Shown here piece by piece: positions 1-12,922 of a stretch of DNA of 64,000 nucleotides. The stretch's first letter is position 1; each line of letters opens with the position of its first letter. The notes beneath the pieces were generated by a model. It saw nothing but the letters and a program-made list of their open reading frames with translations. It ran no database searches and was not told the DNA's origin. Where the stretch lies: contig KB445792.1 in NCBI GenBank assembly GCA_000320605.2, positions 1,431,581 through 1,495,580 of the forward strand, written 5' to 3'. The translations under genes and the position numbers were made by a program. Origin of the DNA: Gelatoporia subvermispora B (lineage: Eukaryota > Basidiomycota > Agaricomycetes > Polyporales > Gelatoporiaceae).

Positions 1-765
1 GTGGTCACTGCTTATCGCGAGTTCCAATCCGCGATGATAAGTGGTATCTATATCGTACTGCATCCCAATGGAAGCGATGTGGCGGCTATGCATTCGGTGC
101 TGGACGGTTTCATCAAGAGTCATGGGGATGCGGAGGATGAAACAACCCGGAGGGAACTTGCGATTATCCTCTTCCTCAAGAAGAAGTCTTCGCAGATGAC
201 CGGAAACCTCGAGGACACTAAAGACAACGTCATGGTCGTCGACAACCCTCCAAGCCAAAAACCACCTCAGATGGATGCGCATCTACTGCTGAGCCTGCGC
301 AAACCCACACCTCCGAGGAGTATGAGTGGTCCTCCGATCTCAAATCATCTTTCCAACGCTTCCTTTGCTCCAGGACCCTCCTTATCCGGCACTGCGCCTT
401 CTTCGGCGTCACCAGCTACCAACGTCTCAAACCCACATCTATCGCCTGTCCAGCAATTACAGCACTCTGAATCCCAATCAGGGACGGGTAGTCCGAACGC
501 GGATGACGAGTCAGCGGCGCAGAATATCCTGGATCAGTGGTGCGATATCTTCAGCGGAGGGCCTACCCTGGACGAGTCGACCGGAGCCGCCCCTATGCCG
601 TGGGGGACACCTGGGTTGGCAGATCTATCAGGCTGGATGGATGCGCCTGTTCAGCCACAAACCGGCATCGAGCCTATCCCTGGCGTCGCCGATTCTGACT
701 GGAATTATTGGGAAACGCTCGTTAATCAGATCCGTAGCAGTCCAATGATACACAGGTCTAATTAG
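1..765 (+). CDS. C-terminal part of a probable fungal transcription factor (5' end outside window)
   Basis: The frame is open from the first base and stops at 763-765, giving at least 254 residues, so this is the last exon of a gene that begins upstream. The first 60 residues are helical and hydrophobic and read like the end of a fungal-specific transcription-factor regulatory domain. The rest is a low-complexity tail rich in Ser, Pro, Gly and Asn, ending in an acidic and aromatic stretch (DWNYWETL). That layout is usual for Zn2Cys6 regulators, whose DNA-binding domain would lie upstream. No zinc cluster is visible here, so the family call is inference. It could be another nuclear regulator. 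Confidence 0.4.
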   Translation: MVTAYREFQSAMISGIYIVLHPNGSDVAAMHSVLDGFIKSHGDAEDETTRRELAIILFLKKKSSQMTGNLEDTKDNVMVVDNPPSQKPPQMDAHLLLSLRKPTPPRSMSGPPISNHLSNASFAPGPSLSGTAPSSASPATNVSNPHLSPVQQLQHSESQSGTGSPNADDESAAQNILDQWCDIFSGGPTLDESTGAAPMPWGTPGLADLSGWMDAPVQPQTGIEPIPGVADSDWNYWETLVNQIRSSPMIHRSN

Positions 766-1301
766 ATTAGCTCCATTAGCAAGGGGTTTTACTTCGGTTT
801 TCGCGTTATATCGGGAAGGTTGTATGAGTATAGTTTTGTAGACTTAAATAGATGATAATCGTTCGTGTTCAATCTGTATGGCCGTGCAGAATTCCTCCAA
901 TGAGATGCCCCGCCGAGTTGCTGCTTGCGATGATGTTACTGTTCGAGGCGACAGAGCACGTGGACCAGGCCTCAACAAGGTATGACGTATGCAGCCTGCT
1001 CCAACATGCCCTCTCGCAGGATGTTATATATTATATATATATGTTGGACATGGATGTGAACATTGACAATATATTACGCTGCATCGAATCCCATCGCCGT
1101 GAACGCGCCCCCCGAACCTCATAACTTTGTGGGCTCAGCGGTGTGTAAGTAGTCTGAGGTCTGTTTACTGTTCAAGGTCAACCTCGCTCGTGACATTTCT
1201 CAACTTTTATTGAACGCACATAGATTAAATCCATTCTAAACGGACGAAATTGTGCCAGATTGCTGCGTCTGTCCTATAATAGCATTTGCACCTTCTCAAG
1301 A
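766..1301. other. Intergenic, no gene seen
   Basis: A 536-bp gap between two genes on the same strand. It holds an AT-rich stretch with TATATATAT near 1029-1042, which could belong to a promoter or 3' region. The small open frames here have no recognisable content. Confidence 0.5.
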
Positions 1302-2343
1302 ATGCGCAAACGTGCTCGAAGCGTCGATCCCGCGGACAATAAACTTAGTCGGCATTCGCGGCCCAGGGCAACTTCAGCCCTGGCATCGTCTTCACCTCTA
1401 CTTGTCAAACCCGAAGGAACGTAGAGACGCCAGTGCCTTTCCTGCAGCTTCCCCCCCGGAAGGCTGGAACCTCTTCCACCACTCCAGGAAGTCACCCTAA
1501 GTTTCTTCGCGACTTGCTCGTCCGTCACGACTTTCCAGAGTTCCTATGCCTGCAAGAGGTTCGTGCAAGGTTTACAGATAAGGACTGGTTAGCGGCATTC
1601 AAAAAAGCAATCAACGGAGCGACAACGGACCGAAATATACTGCATACACTTCGTTAAATCGAGCAACCCGAGGTCAGCGCCACTTCGGCGTCATCACCTT
1701 CGTCAGGCACCCGGAAGATGTAGCAGTTGGAAGAGAAGTCGAATGGGACTCGGAGGGGCGTGTTGTTATCCTAGAGATGAAAAGCGGGTGGGCACTAGTC
1801 AACGTGTACGCTCTAAACGGAAGTGAGTACATGTGGAGGAACCCACTCGGGAATGCATCACCGAAGACTCGAAATGAACGGAAGCGCGAGTTCAATCATC
1901 TCCTCATGAAGGAATGTCAAGCCATGCAAAGTCGAGGGCTTCAATTGGTGCTCATTGGGGATTTCAACATCTCCTTGCATCATCGTGACTGTCATCCTCG
2001 TCTGCGAACCGAGTATCCGTACGGCCTGGCTCGGAAGGAGTTCAACGAACAATTTATCCCCGGCCTTAATGTGGTTGACGTCTTTCGACATATGTATGAA
2101 GACCGCCCGGCTTTCAGCTGGTTCGCAAGAGGGAAGCCGCAAGGTACCGATTGCGCGAGAGTCGACTACTGTCTTGCGGAACACGGACTTATACCACACG
2201 TAGTCGATACCATCTACCTCGAGGACCCCAAGGAGAGAGCTCACAGCGATCATGCCCCGCTTCTGCTGGTCATGAAGGATATGCATAATTTGCGGGCCCC
2301 GGAAGTTCTCGCAGAAAGGGTGTTGGGGAAGGACCAGGTATAG
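1302..2343 (+). CDS. Endonuclease/exonuclease/phosphatase-family protein (ExoIII/APE-like), N-terminus apparently short
   Basis: A phase-consistent model is exons 1302-1420, 1492-1569 and 1620-2343 (306 residues). Metal-dependent nuclease motifs are visible: the metal-binding Glu in CLQEVR, GDFN for the Asn/Asp pair, and the C-terminal SDHAPLL with the catalytic His. These mark the ExoIII/AP-endonuclease fold, which cleaves DNA at abasic sites or acts on related phosphodiesters. The usual N-terminal WN motif is absent. The reading frame changes near 1570-1630. A 50-nt intron restores it but removes a stretch that itself looks coding (FTDKDWLAAFKKAIN), so a one-base frameshift in a decaying gene is an alternative. 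The upstream start is weakly supported. Confidence 0.6.
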
Positions 2344-2788
2344 CAGAGTCTTCGGACCTAGGAGAGGCTTTGTCATGCACAACGATTATCATGGTGCATC
2401 GCGTGTCGTGTGGTTACTTGCTCTCGGGGCTTCGGCTCGAGAGCATGATCTGGAAACGATGAGTACACAATATGCGAGGACAGAACATGTAGATTGTCTC
2501 CGCTGCGTCTGGTTAGCCTTGCAGAAATTCTAATCCCTGTGGTCCGATTCTCCGATTCTCGGAGTCGTCATACCGTGCTTGCCATTGATTTCGCTCGTTC
2601 GCTACTCAAACTCGAGTCTCTGACTTTTAAGAAGTACTTAACAGTACAGTACTTAGCCATGAATCCGTCACGTGACTCGCGACCCTTGGTGGCGTTTAGA
2701 GCCTAATAGGTCCTGACTCCTGGCCTAGGATCAGAACCACGGTTGCACTGCGCTGGCCACTCACTAGCTCAGTCTCCTTATCCCTACA
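2344..2788. other. Intergenic, no gene seen
   Basis: A 445-bp gap that should contain the 3' end of the nuclease gene and the promoter of VPS24. I see no convincing reading frame, TATA box or repeat. Confidence 0.5.
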
Positions 2789-3681
2789 ATGCAAACAATC
2801 AACCGATTCCTGTATGGGCCAACCGCTGAAGAGAAGGTTCGCGCTTGGCAAGCAAAGCTACGTGCAGAACAACGCAGCCTTGATAGGGAGATGAGGCAGG
2901 TCCGATCTCGTCCCCGCTCCTACCGGCTGCTGCTCAATGGCGGCTAGCTTGATACAGCTACAGGCAAAGCTAGGGTAACAGTGAAGCAACTTGCAGCAAA
3001 GGGGGATGTGAAATCTGCGCGAATACTTGCACGCGAGGTGGTTCGCAGCAATAAGCAGAAAGATCGTCTGTCCGTCTCCAAGGCGCGGCTCGGGTCCATT
3101 GGGAATCAGTTGCAACAGCAGCTAGGTCAGTGCCATTGTCTGTACATGAGGTCCTGTATCTGATTACCACACAAACACATTCTATGGCTGCTACAAATTC
3201 GTGCTTCATCTTGAAGCCATGATCAAAGTTACTGGCTCGTTGCAGAAGTCCACGGAGATTATGAAGCTGTCAAACGCGCTTGTGAGGCTTCCCCAGATCA
3301 GCCATACGATGCGAGAAATGAGCATGGAGATGACGAAGGTAGTCACCGCTACTCGGACATGATCCTAGACTCATTGTTTCATCGGTATAGGCCGGTATCA
3401 TGGAAGAGATGCTTGACGATACTCTCGAACTGGAGGATGATCAGGAATTGGAAGAAGAGGCAGATGCCGAAGTCGACAAAGTGTTGTTCGATCTCACAAA
3501 CGGGAAATTGGGGCAAGCAGGAGCTGTTGCCGACGAAATACCGGTATGTTCCCTACATATCTATGGCGTTCGACGTGATAACGGGGCGGTCCAGTCAATA
3601 CAAAACGATGTGGACGAAGAGGAGACAGAAAGGGCAATGGAACAGTATCGACAACAGCTTAATGGACTGCTCAGCAGCTGA
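2789..3681 (+). CDS. VPS24: ESCRT-III subunit Vps24/CHMP3
   Basis: Exons 2789-2909, 2964-3125, 3217-3338, 3391-3543 and 3595-3681 encode 214 residues. Vps24 polymerises with Snf7 and Vps2 on endosomal membranes and drives budding of intralumenal vesicles in multivesicular-body sorting. The protein starts MQTINRFLYGPTAEEKVRAW, characteristic of the family. It has a basic N-terminal helical hairpin, a central segment containing KVTGSLQKSTEIMKL, and an acidic autoinhibitory half (ELEEEADAEVDKV). The C-terminal helix ETERAMEQYRQQLNGLL is an expected MIT-interacting motif recognised by Vps4. Length matches the family (about 220). The last 51-nt intron is a multiple of three and has no stop, so a form retaining it is possible. 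Confidence 0.95.
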
Positions 3682-4140
3682 TGCGCTCATCTTGTGTTTG
3701 CTTCCGGTATATTTTATTTTGGTCTGCGGAGCTTTCCTTTACACATGTATACTTACGTCCTCGCTTCTCTAACACACGGAGTTGGCTACCTTGAACATAT
3801 GGAATACCTACGAAGTCGCACCTGACAGTGTTGAGATTGCATACAGGTGGCATGTGTGGTGGCTTATCTATACTCAGGCTCTTGCACTGCTTCATATCTG
3901 AACGTTAGAAGATGAGCCGGAGCACTGGTGGGGACCGTGTACGCTGCCTATCAGTGATCATTCGGTCTTCTGGCCGAGAACCTCCGAGTACGGGCGTCTT
4001 CTTGTGGGAGGCCATATCGAGAACAAGATCGGGAGCCATGTGGCACTACATCATCCGCACGTGCCGGGTGATTTTCGAAAGTGCTGGCCATTTCGGCTTT
4101 ACGACTCTCTCCTTCGCCGTTCTCATCCGACGACTCAAAA
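3682..4140. other. Intergenic, no gene seen
   Basis: A 459-bp gap between VPS24 and IDH2, both on the plus strand. It presumably holds the terminator of one and the promoter of the other. No TATA element or conserved frame was recognised. Confidence 0.5.
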
Positions 4141-5969
<1,829 letters not shown>

Positions 5970-6594
5970 TAGATTGCTGTCGAACTTATAGACTGGCCAT
6001 GTATCCCGCAATTGATAATTGACGTTCTACACGTTGCGAACGAAACTTTTGCCCTCGCTCACCATATGTCAGATTGAGAGGGGGTCAGGAGTCTTAGTGA
6101 AATGCAATTCGCAGCTGACAGGAATAGCGTGGTTGTCGCCTCTGGATAATTGATCGATGAGCTGGCAACGCGTTGCCAGGACGGAAGTAAATCTGTCGAC
6201 GATGAATCAGGAACGTTAGAACGTCTGAAATGAATCTGAAATGAGTAAGAACCGTGGACACCTCAGAATCAAAGCGTGGGAATTTGGCGTACCGCCCCCA
6301 ACTCATAAGTCTGGCGCAGCTCACGTCGGTCTCTCCTGCGACGATAAGCAAAGCCCTTCCACGCCTACCCAGGCACCCACTCCCATAAATCCCCACTCGC
6401 CCTGCAGGGCAAAGCCACCTATTCTACTACACTTCCAACCCTTCGGTTAGTGACATTGACTACCTCCCAATCCCAATATCTTCTCACGTAATGCAATAAG
6501 ACGTTCCATCTCTTCTTTTCTGAAACAGCAAAATTCCAAAAACATAATATAGCACTCAAAACCGCTTGCAGATCACGTCTACATCACGAACGAA
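5970..6594. other. Intergenic, promoter side of SSD1
   Basis: A 625-bp gap. Pyrimidine-rich tracts lie within 200 bp of the SSD1 start (for example around 6450-6530), common in fungal TATA-less promoters. No gene recognised. Confidence 0.5.
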
Positions 6595-9500
6595 ATGACG
6601 GACGAAGTTACGCTCAAGAACCAGCAGGATACTCCGAGAGCAGACGAGAAGAAGTCATCTGCAAATAGTTCCGTCCCCGCTCAGTCGAATGCCGGCAAGG
6701 GCCAGAAGAAATCTGGACCTCATCCTCGCACTGCCTCTGTGAGCAATGGCAGCGGAAATGCTGCAGCGAGGCCTTCATCCAGGTCCGGCGCCAAGAAGCC
6801 GTCCACTGCTTCTGCCCAGGTCGCCGATTCTGCCTCTGACTCCTCAAAGAAGGACAACAACAAGAAGCCGGATCATCGCGCCAGGCCCTCGACTGGTGGT
6901 AATGCTAGGATAGCTGGTAACCGCAGGCCGTCACAGGGCCAGGGATCTCGACAGAGTTCTGGTAATGTAAAGGACGGATCATTGAAGGCCAAGCAGACTG
7001 CTTCGGCCACCCCTCCTGGCGTGGATAGCAGCGATGCATTGTCTTCTCTCCAAAGAGTCATCGCTGACTTGAAGACTACATCCTCTTCTCCTAACCAGTC
7101 TTCTGCTGCTACGGGTAACTCTCTTCCGGCGTCCGCCTCCATGCCTTCGACTCAGGGGAACTCGTCTACATTGCCTGCCAATGCCCCCGTCTTCCAACCC
7201 GGCGCGATTGCATTCCCTGGTAGCAACACGGAGCCGCCGAGGCACCGCAAGGCTGCCTCTTTGGGCGGCTCTGGTCCTACGAATGCGCAGTCTTACTCAC
7301 CTAACTTGGGGTCTATGATGGAGGATGCCGAAGATGGTCAAGGCGCAGCGACAATCGAGGAGGGCGAGATTCAGGAGAGTGTCTATCAGTCCAGCCACCC
7401 GCGCCGCTCCCTTTCACAGAGCTTTACCGCCCCCCGCTTTGCTGCCCTCGCGGCCCAGCAAGATCAGGGAGAAGCTCTTGGTCCTTCTGGTCGCCCCCAG
7501 CTTGCTCCGAACTTCATGTTTGGCGCCAGAAGGCGCCCCAGCTCGGCGATGCCTATGGGCCCACCTATAAGCGAGGAAGATGTCGGCTTCCAGTTCCCGC
7601 AACAGACACAGAACAATTTCGGCGAGGACCTTCCGTCTAGGAAGACCGACAACGGGTCGGAAATCTCTGGAATAATGGCGGAGCAGGTGAGATCACTCAA
7701 GATGTCGGAACTGGTCATCCATTGACGACTTGTTTGTGGTAGATTGCCCTTCAGAACCAAATTGAGGCTCTGCAGCAACAACAGCAGGCGTTATATCAAC
7801 AACAGCTTGCCTCTAACCAAGTTCTCTCTTTCCAAACTCCTGGGTTGGCTCCTGGGCGTGGAGCTCATCGCCGTGTCCACAGCACTGTGCCTATGGGTAT
7901 GGGTATGAATGCATTCGGCGGTCCTCAGACCGCCATGGGTCACTTCGGCAGCCTTGGAGCTATGGGTATGGGCCTAGATGGGCAACCGTCGAACGTACCG
8001 CGTGGTCACGGTCGTCGTCATAGCGTCAATGTGCTGAACAAGTCAAGTAGTCAGCACACCCCAGGGCCTATCGGATTTACGAATAGTTTGGACGGATTTG
8101 ATGATGGTTTCGTTCCGCCCCCCGGACTTGGTGGGAATACGCAGCATGCGCGGTCTGACTCCAGCTGGCGTATCAGTAAGTTATACCTATCGTACAGGTT
8201 TTACACGAGCGATCCTAACCAGCCTGCCATCCCTTAGATGGTGGTGTTGGCGGTCTTCAGGCGGGCAACTTTGCGGCAGACCTCGCCCAAGCTCAAGCCC
8301 AGCTTCAGAGTTTACAGCAATTCCGGGCAGCCGCAGGCGGTCACCACCAGAAGATGGCGTCGTTTAGCTTCCCGAACATGTTACCGAACATGATGGCCGC
8401 CAACATGATGGGACTTGGTCTCCCCGGGATTAATCTATTGCAGCAGCAGCAGCAGCAGTTCCAATCGCAGCTGCAACAGCAGTCCAGTCAACCCCAGCGC
8501 AAGTCGTTGTTCGCTCCCTACCTTCCTCAGGCATCTCTACCGCCACTGCTCGCCGCTGGTAAGCTTGTAGTCGGCATTCTGCGTGTCAACAAGCGCAACC
8601 GATCAGATGCCTATGTCGCAACTGAGGTCCTTGACGCCGATATATATATCTGTGGCTCCAAGGACCGCAACCGCGCTCTTGAAGGGGATATTGTCGCAGT
8701 CGAATTGTTAGACGTTGACGAGGTATGGGGTACCAAGAAGGAGAAAGAGGAGAAGAAGAGGAAGAAGGAGGAGAACTCAGCATACGATCCCAAGGGGCCC
8801 GCAGGCAGGAAGAACGACAAGAAGAAGGATGATGTCGAAGTCGAAGGGCAGGGTCTCATGCTCTTTGAAGATGAAGAGTAAGTTTCATGACTCGTTGTCC
8901 AAGTGCACTTGTTCAATCACTCTTCAGGGTTACGGACGAAGTCAAGCCTCAGTTTGCTGGCCATGTCGTTGCTGTTGTCGAGCGTATGCCCGGGCAGCTT
9001 TTCTCTGGGACCCTCGGCTTACTGCGTCCATCGTCCGCTGCGACGAAGGAGAAGCAAGAGGCTGAGCGTCGTGAGCGTGAAGGTGATCGTGGTGACGAGC
9101 CGAGGAGGCAGATCGAGCGTCCGAAGATTGTGTGGTTCAAGCCCACGGACAAGCGTGTCCCGCTCATTGCCATCCCGACGGAGCAAGCACCTCCCGATTT
9201 CGTCCAGAATTCGGAGGCGTACGCAAACAAATTGTTCGTTGCGTGCATTAAACGTCACGTAAGATCCCCACACCTCGCCTAGACGTGCCTCCAACTAAAT
9301 ACGTTATGTAGCCAATCAGCTCGCTCCATCCTTTTGGTACCCTTGTCGAGGAGCTCGGTCCCATTGGAGACATTGAAGTGGAGACGAGTGCTCTCCTCAA
9401 GGATTGCAACTTCCCCACGGAGGAATTCACCGAAAACGTGATGAAATGCCTTCCTCCCATTCCATGGACGTAAGTGGCTTTCATTCAGTCTTGTGGTGAG

Positions 9501-11642
9501 CACTGATTTAATCCTTTTTGCTTAGCATTCCCGAGCGGGAATTTGAGCTCCGCAAGGACCTGCGCGGTGAACGCATCTTCACAATCGACCCCGACACCGC
9601 TAAGGACCTGGACGACGCTCTTTCCGTCAAGGCAAACGAGGACGGGACTTACGATGTCGGCGTGCACGTTGCAGACGTGTCGTATTTCGTCAAGCCCAAC
9701 ACGGCTCTTGACCGTGATGCTCGCAAGCGTGCTACTAGCGTCTACCTCATTCAGCGTGCGGTGCCGATGTTGCCGCCTGCCCTTAGCGAGCAGCTGTGCA
9801 GCCTTGTGCCCGGAGAGGACCGTCTCGCATTCACCGTCATCTTTACCATGACCAAAGAGGGCAAAGTGCTCAAGAAGTGGTTCGGCAAATCCGTCATCAG
9901 GTTGGTGCTAGGCGACCCAAATTGTCGGATATTGTTTAACTTTAGGCTAGGTCAACCGCGAAGCTTTCTTACGAGAATGCTCAGGCAGTCCTTCAGGGGA
10001 AAGAGCTTATCAACAAGCCTGTTGGCGAGCACAATGAGGCCGACATTGCTAATGATATCAAGATATTGGACTCATTAGCTCAACTATTGCGCTCTCGTCG
10101 CTTCCAGAATGGTTGCGTCAAGACGGAGTCGTTGAAGTTGAGCTTCAAGCTCGACGATAACGGAATGCCCGTTGACTGCTGGCCGCACGACCGTATCGAG
10201 GCTCATCATCTTGTGGAGGAGGTTGGTGAATGCCGTTATCCGTTTGCACAGAATTGCTAACAGTCCGGCCATAGTTCATGCTACTCACGAACATCGCTGT
10301 CGCTCAGCAAATTGCTGTGCATTTCTCTGAGCAAGCTCTGCTGCGCCGCCACGATGCTCCTATTGAGCGCAGACTGGTAAGTTCCTCTATGTATTTCCCT
10401 ATGGATGCTAACTCTCCGCCAGGTGGCTTTCGTGCAGCGTGCTGAACGCTTGGGTTACAAGATGGACATATCTTCTGTTGCCACTCTGATGAGCTCCCTT
10501 CAGGCCGTTCAAGACCCCACTGCCCGTCGTATCCTTGAAATGCTCCTGCAGAAGGCGTCGCCGCGTGCAAAGTATTTCTGTGCTGGCATGCTGGACATCG
10601 CGAAGTACACTCACTACGCGCTGAATGTTCCTTTGTACACGCACTTTACGTCGCCCATTCGCCGCTATGCAGACATTCTGGTGCACCGCCAACTCGATTC
10701 GATTCTTCAGAACGGAGGTATGTACGCGTAGCGGATTCTGTTCCGCCCACCTCTGACCTGACGACAGCGGAGCCGAAGTTCACCATGGATCGCGATGCTG
10801 TCGCGAAAGTCGCGCAGCAGTGCAATATGTACGCATCTCTCCTAGATCTGATGTGCCCTTCTCTCATAATATTACACAGCAAAAGGGACTCCGCCAAACT
10901 GGCTGAGGAGCAATCTACTCATTTGTTCTTGTGCATTCTCATCGCGGATCTCACGCAACGCTTCGGTCCGGTTATTCGTCGGGCAAGGGTTGTCGGGGTC
11001 CTGGATGCTGCATTCGATGTCTTGATACCAGAATTCGGGATCGAGAAGAGGGTGCATGTTGACCAGATGCCGATTGATGTAAGTATCCAGACTCTGACTG
11101 GCGGCTTCTAACTGCGATTAACCGTTACGCCTCTCTCAGAACCACGTCTACGACGAGCACACCCACACCCTCCAGATCTACTGGTCTGACAAGGACGTCA
11201 TCACGTGGCTCGCGGAGAACAGCGACGACGAGCACCTGAAGAAGGTGAAGCAGACCGCGGAACAGCATGCCGCCAAGATGGAGGTGGTCTCTCGTTCTGT
11301 CCTAGACGAGAAGGCCCTTTTCGACGAAGATGATGCCGAAGACGAGATTGTCCTCGGGCGTAGCGACGAACGTGACCAGGAAAAGACTGAAACTTCCAGG
11401 CAGAGGCTTCTGTCAAAGGCTAAGGTTCCTCCCGCCTTCGAAGGTCTGAAGACCACTACTTCTGGTCACAAGATTCAAGAAATTCGGGAGCTCATGACCG
11501 TTCCGGTAAGTAACAGCCTCCCCGGGTCATAATTAGCCATGTGGCTCACTCTCTTCTACAGGTGATCGTTACGGCTGATCTCACGAAGAGTCCTCCGGTC
11601 ATCAAAGTCTACAGTGTCAATCCCTATGCCGAACGGAAGTAG
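6595..11642 (+). CDS. SSD1: Ssd1-type RNA-binding protein of the Dis3L2/RNase II family
   Basis: Thirteen exons (6595-7686, 7743-8175, 8238-8877, 8928-9258, 9312-9469, 9526-9900, 9951-10221, 10275-10376, 10423-10717, 10768-10828, 10880-11078, 11140-11505, 11562-11642) encode 1467 residues. Residues 1-620 are disordered, rich in Ser, Gly, Asn and Gln, with Met-Gly and poly-Gln patches, as in Ssd1 prion-like N-termini. Cold-shock-type OB folds follow, then an RNB domain from about residue 885 ([20 protein letters not shown]) and a C-terminal S1-like region. In ascomycetes Ssd1 binds mRNAs for cell-wall proteins and is regulated by the NDR kinase Cbk1. Unlike yeast Ssd1, described as a pseudonuclease, the acidic cluster D906, D912, D914 and D915 is present here, so nuclease activity is possible. 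Confidence 0.93.
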
Positions 11643-12742
11643 TGACGAATCCTCATGCCGGTAATTCCCCTTCGCCTCCGAGTTGGTTGTACGATATCAG
11701 CGCAGAGTGTCGCTGCATCCCTTGTTCTTCTCCCTTTTCGGATCATCACATTTCATATGCCTTCCATCTGCCCTTTTGACCTGCGACCCCTTCACGTTAG
11801 TTGCGACCTCGTGGTCCATCACTGCTGTCTCATGTTGCAAACCGGCTGTGCTTGTCGATGCGTGACTCTGTCTGCCATTCAATGCAGGAGACGTTCAAGT
11901 TTTATCTCCATTGGAGTGGGATTCCATGTTGGATGTACTACCATAGGATAGGACGGTAGACTGTCCACGACTAGACTGTAATTGTAGGCGAATTATGCAA
12001 TCCGAACCTCTATAACGTTTCGCGCCGCAACGATTGAGTTTCCATGCCCTAGGGTCCCGACATTCTACGCGGACGAGCTGTGGCGGTGCGCAGTCAGATC
12101 CGCAGCTGAGTCTGCGAGATGAGTTACAGGCGGAAGTAGCAGCGTGGGGTAGCAGCTATGTAGCAGCAGCCTGCATACGGAGATACGGGGACGTATATGT
12201 TCGGCATGCCGGCGTCGATCCCGGGAAACCCGGAATGTCAGCATGCTCATGTAAACCGGTCAGATCGCCGATCTCGCGGCTTCTTATGGACGCGTTCTCT
12301 TCGACAGCAACAGATTTCGATCCCAGGAACCAGTCCTATCGACCACTCCGGAGTTTCTTCACCGCCCTGCTGTGTGTGGCATAAGTACTTGCTGGATGCC
12401 CTCGCAGCCTTTTCGTGTTCGACGGTGCGGATCGAGTCGATGGCATTTATAACTCCGATTCCAGCGCATAGAAGTACCATATCCGTCTTTCCGAGGAGCG
12501 GAGTGAGCTTGCTTGGCGTGTGGCGGGAGTGTAGCTCTGAGAAGCCGGATTGCCCAGTTATCGATCGCAGTCAAAGTACTGGTCCGTTCTGGCGCCAATT
12601 CCGGACGACCGCGGCAAACTTCTCACCAGGTTGGCAACCTTCAGTCAATAATCTTCGGTCGGCGGGCTCGGGCCCCGGCCGCTGATTTTCTGTCCCCATG
12701 TACCCATTTCCATGTCCTACATGACAGCCGAGCACGAGGGAA

Positions 12743-12758
12743 ATTTGCATATTTGCAT
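12743..12758. promoter_or_regulatory. Tandem ATTTGCAT octamers
   Basis: Two perfect head-to-tail copies of ATTTGCAT lie 165-180 bp upstream of the RTA1-like start codon and just upstream of its TATA box. The position suggests a transcription-factor site. The binding protein is unknown, and the octamer resemblance to animal POU sites is coincidental for a fungus. Confidence 0.35.
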
Positions 12759-12802
12759 AGCCATGCTGCGGGTGTTCTGGCAGTCCTGACTGTGATGCTG
12801 GG

Positions 12803-12808
12803 TATATA
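12803..12808 (+). promoter_or_regulatory. TATA box of the RTA1-like gene
   Basis: TATATA within GGTATATATC, about 115 bp upstream of the ATG at 12923, with a C/T-rich initiator region in between. Position and sequence fit a fungal core promoter. Confidence 0.5.
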
Positions 12809-12922
12809 TCTTGGCACGATGATGCACGCCTGGACCATACTCTATCCCCGTCCGCTCCTTGTCTGACCGTCCGTCTTGACCCCCACCCCCCCCTTCCCTC
12901 CAGAACCCCACGCCCGTGCAAT

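Larger units (their letters stand above)
11643..12922. other. Intergenic region, no gene recognised; promoter of RTA1-like gene at its right end
   Basis: About 1.3 kb. The longest plus frame (12197-12685) has no recognisable domain and no plausible exon structure. Near the right end there are a doubled octamer (12743-12758) and a TATA element (12803-12808), listed separately. Confidence 0.5.
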
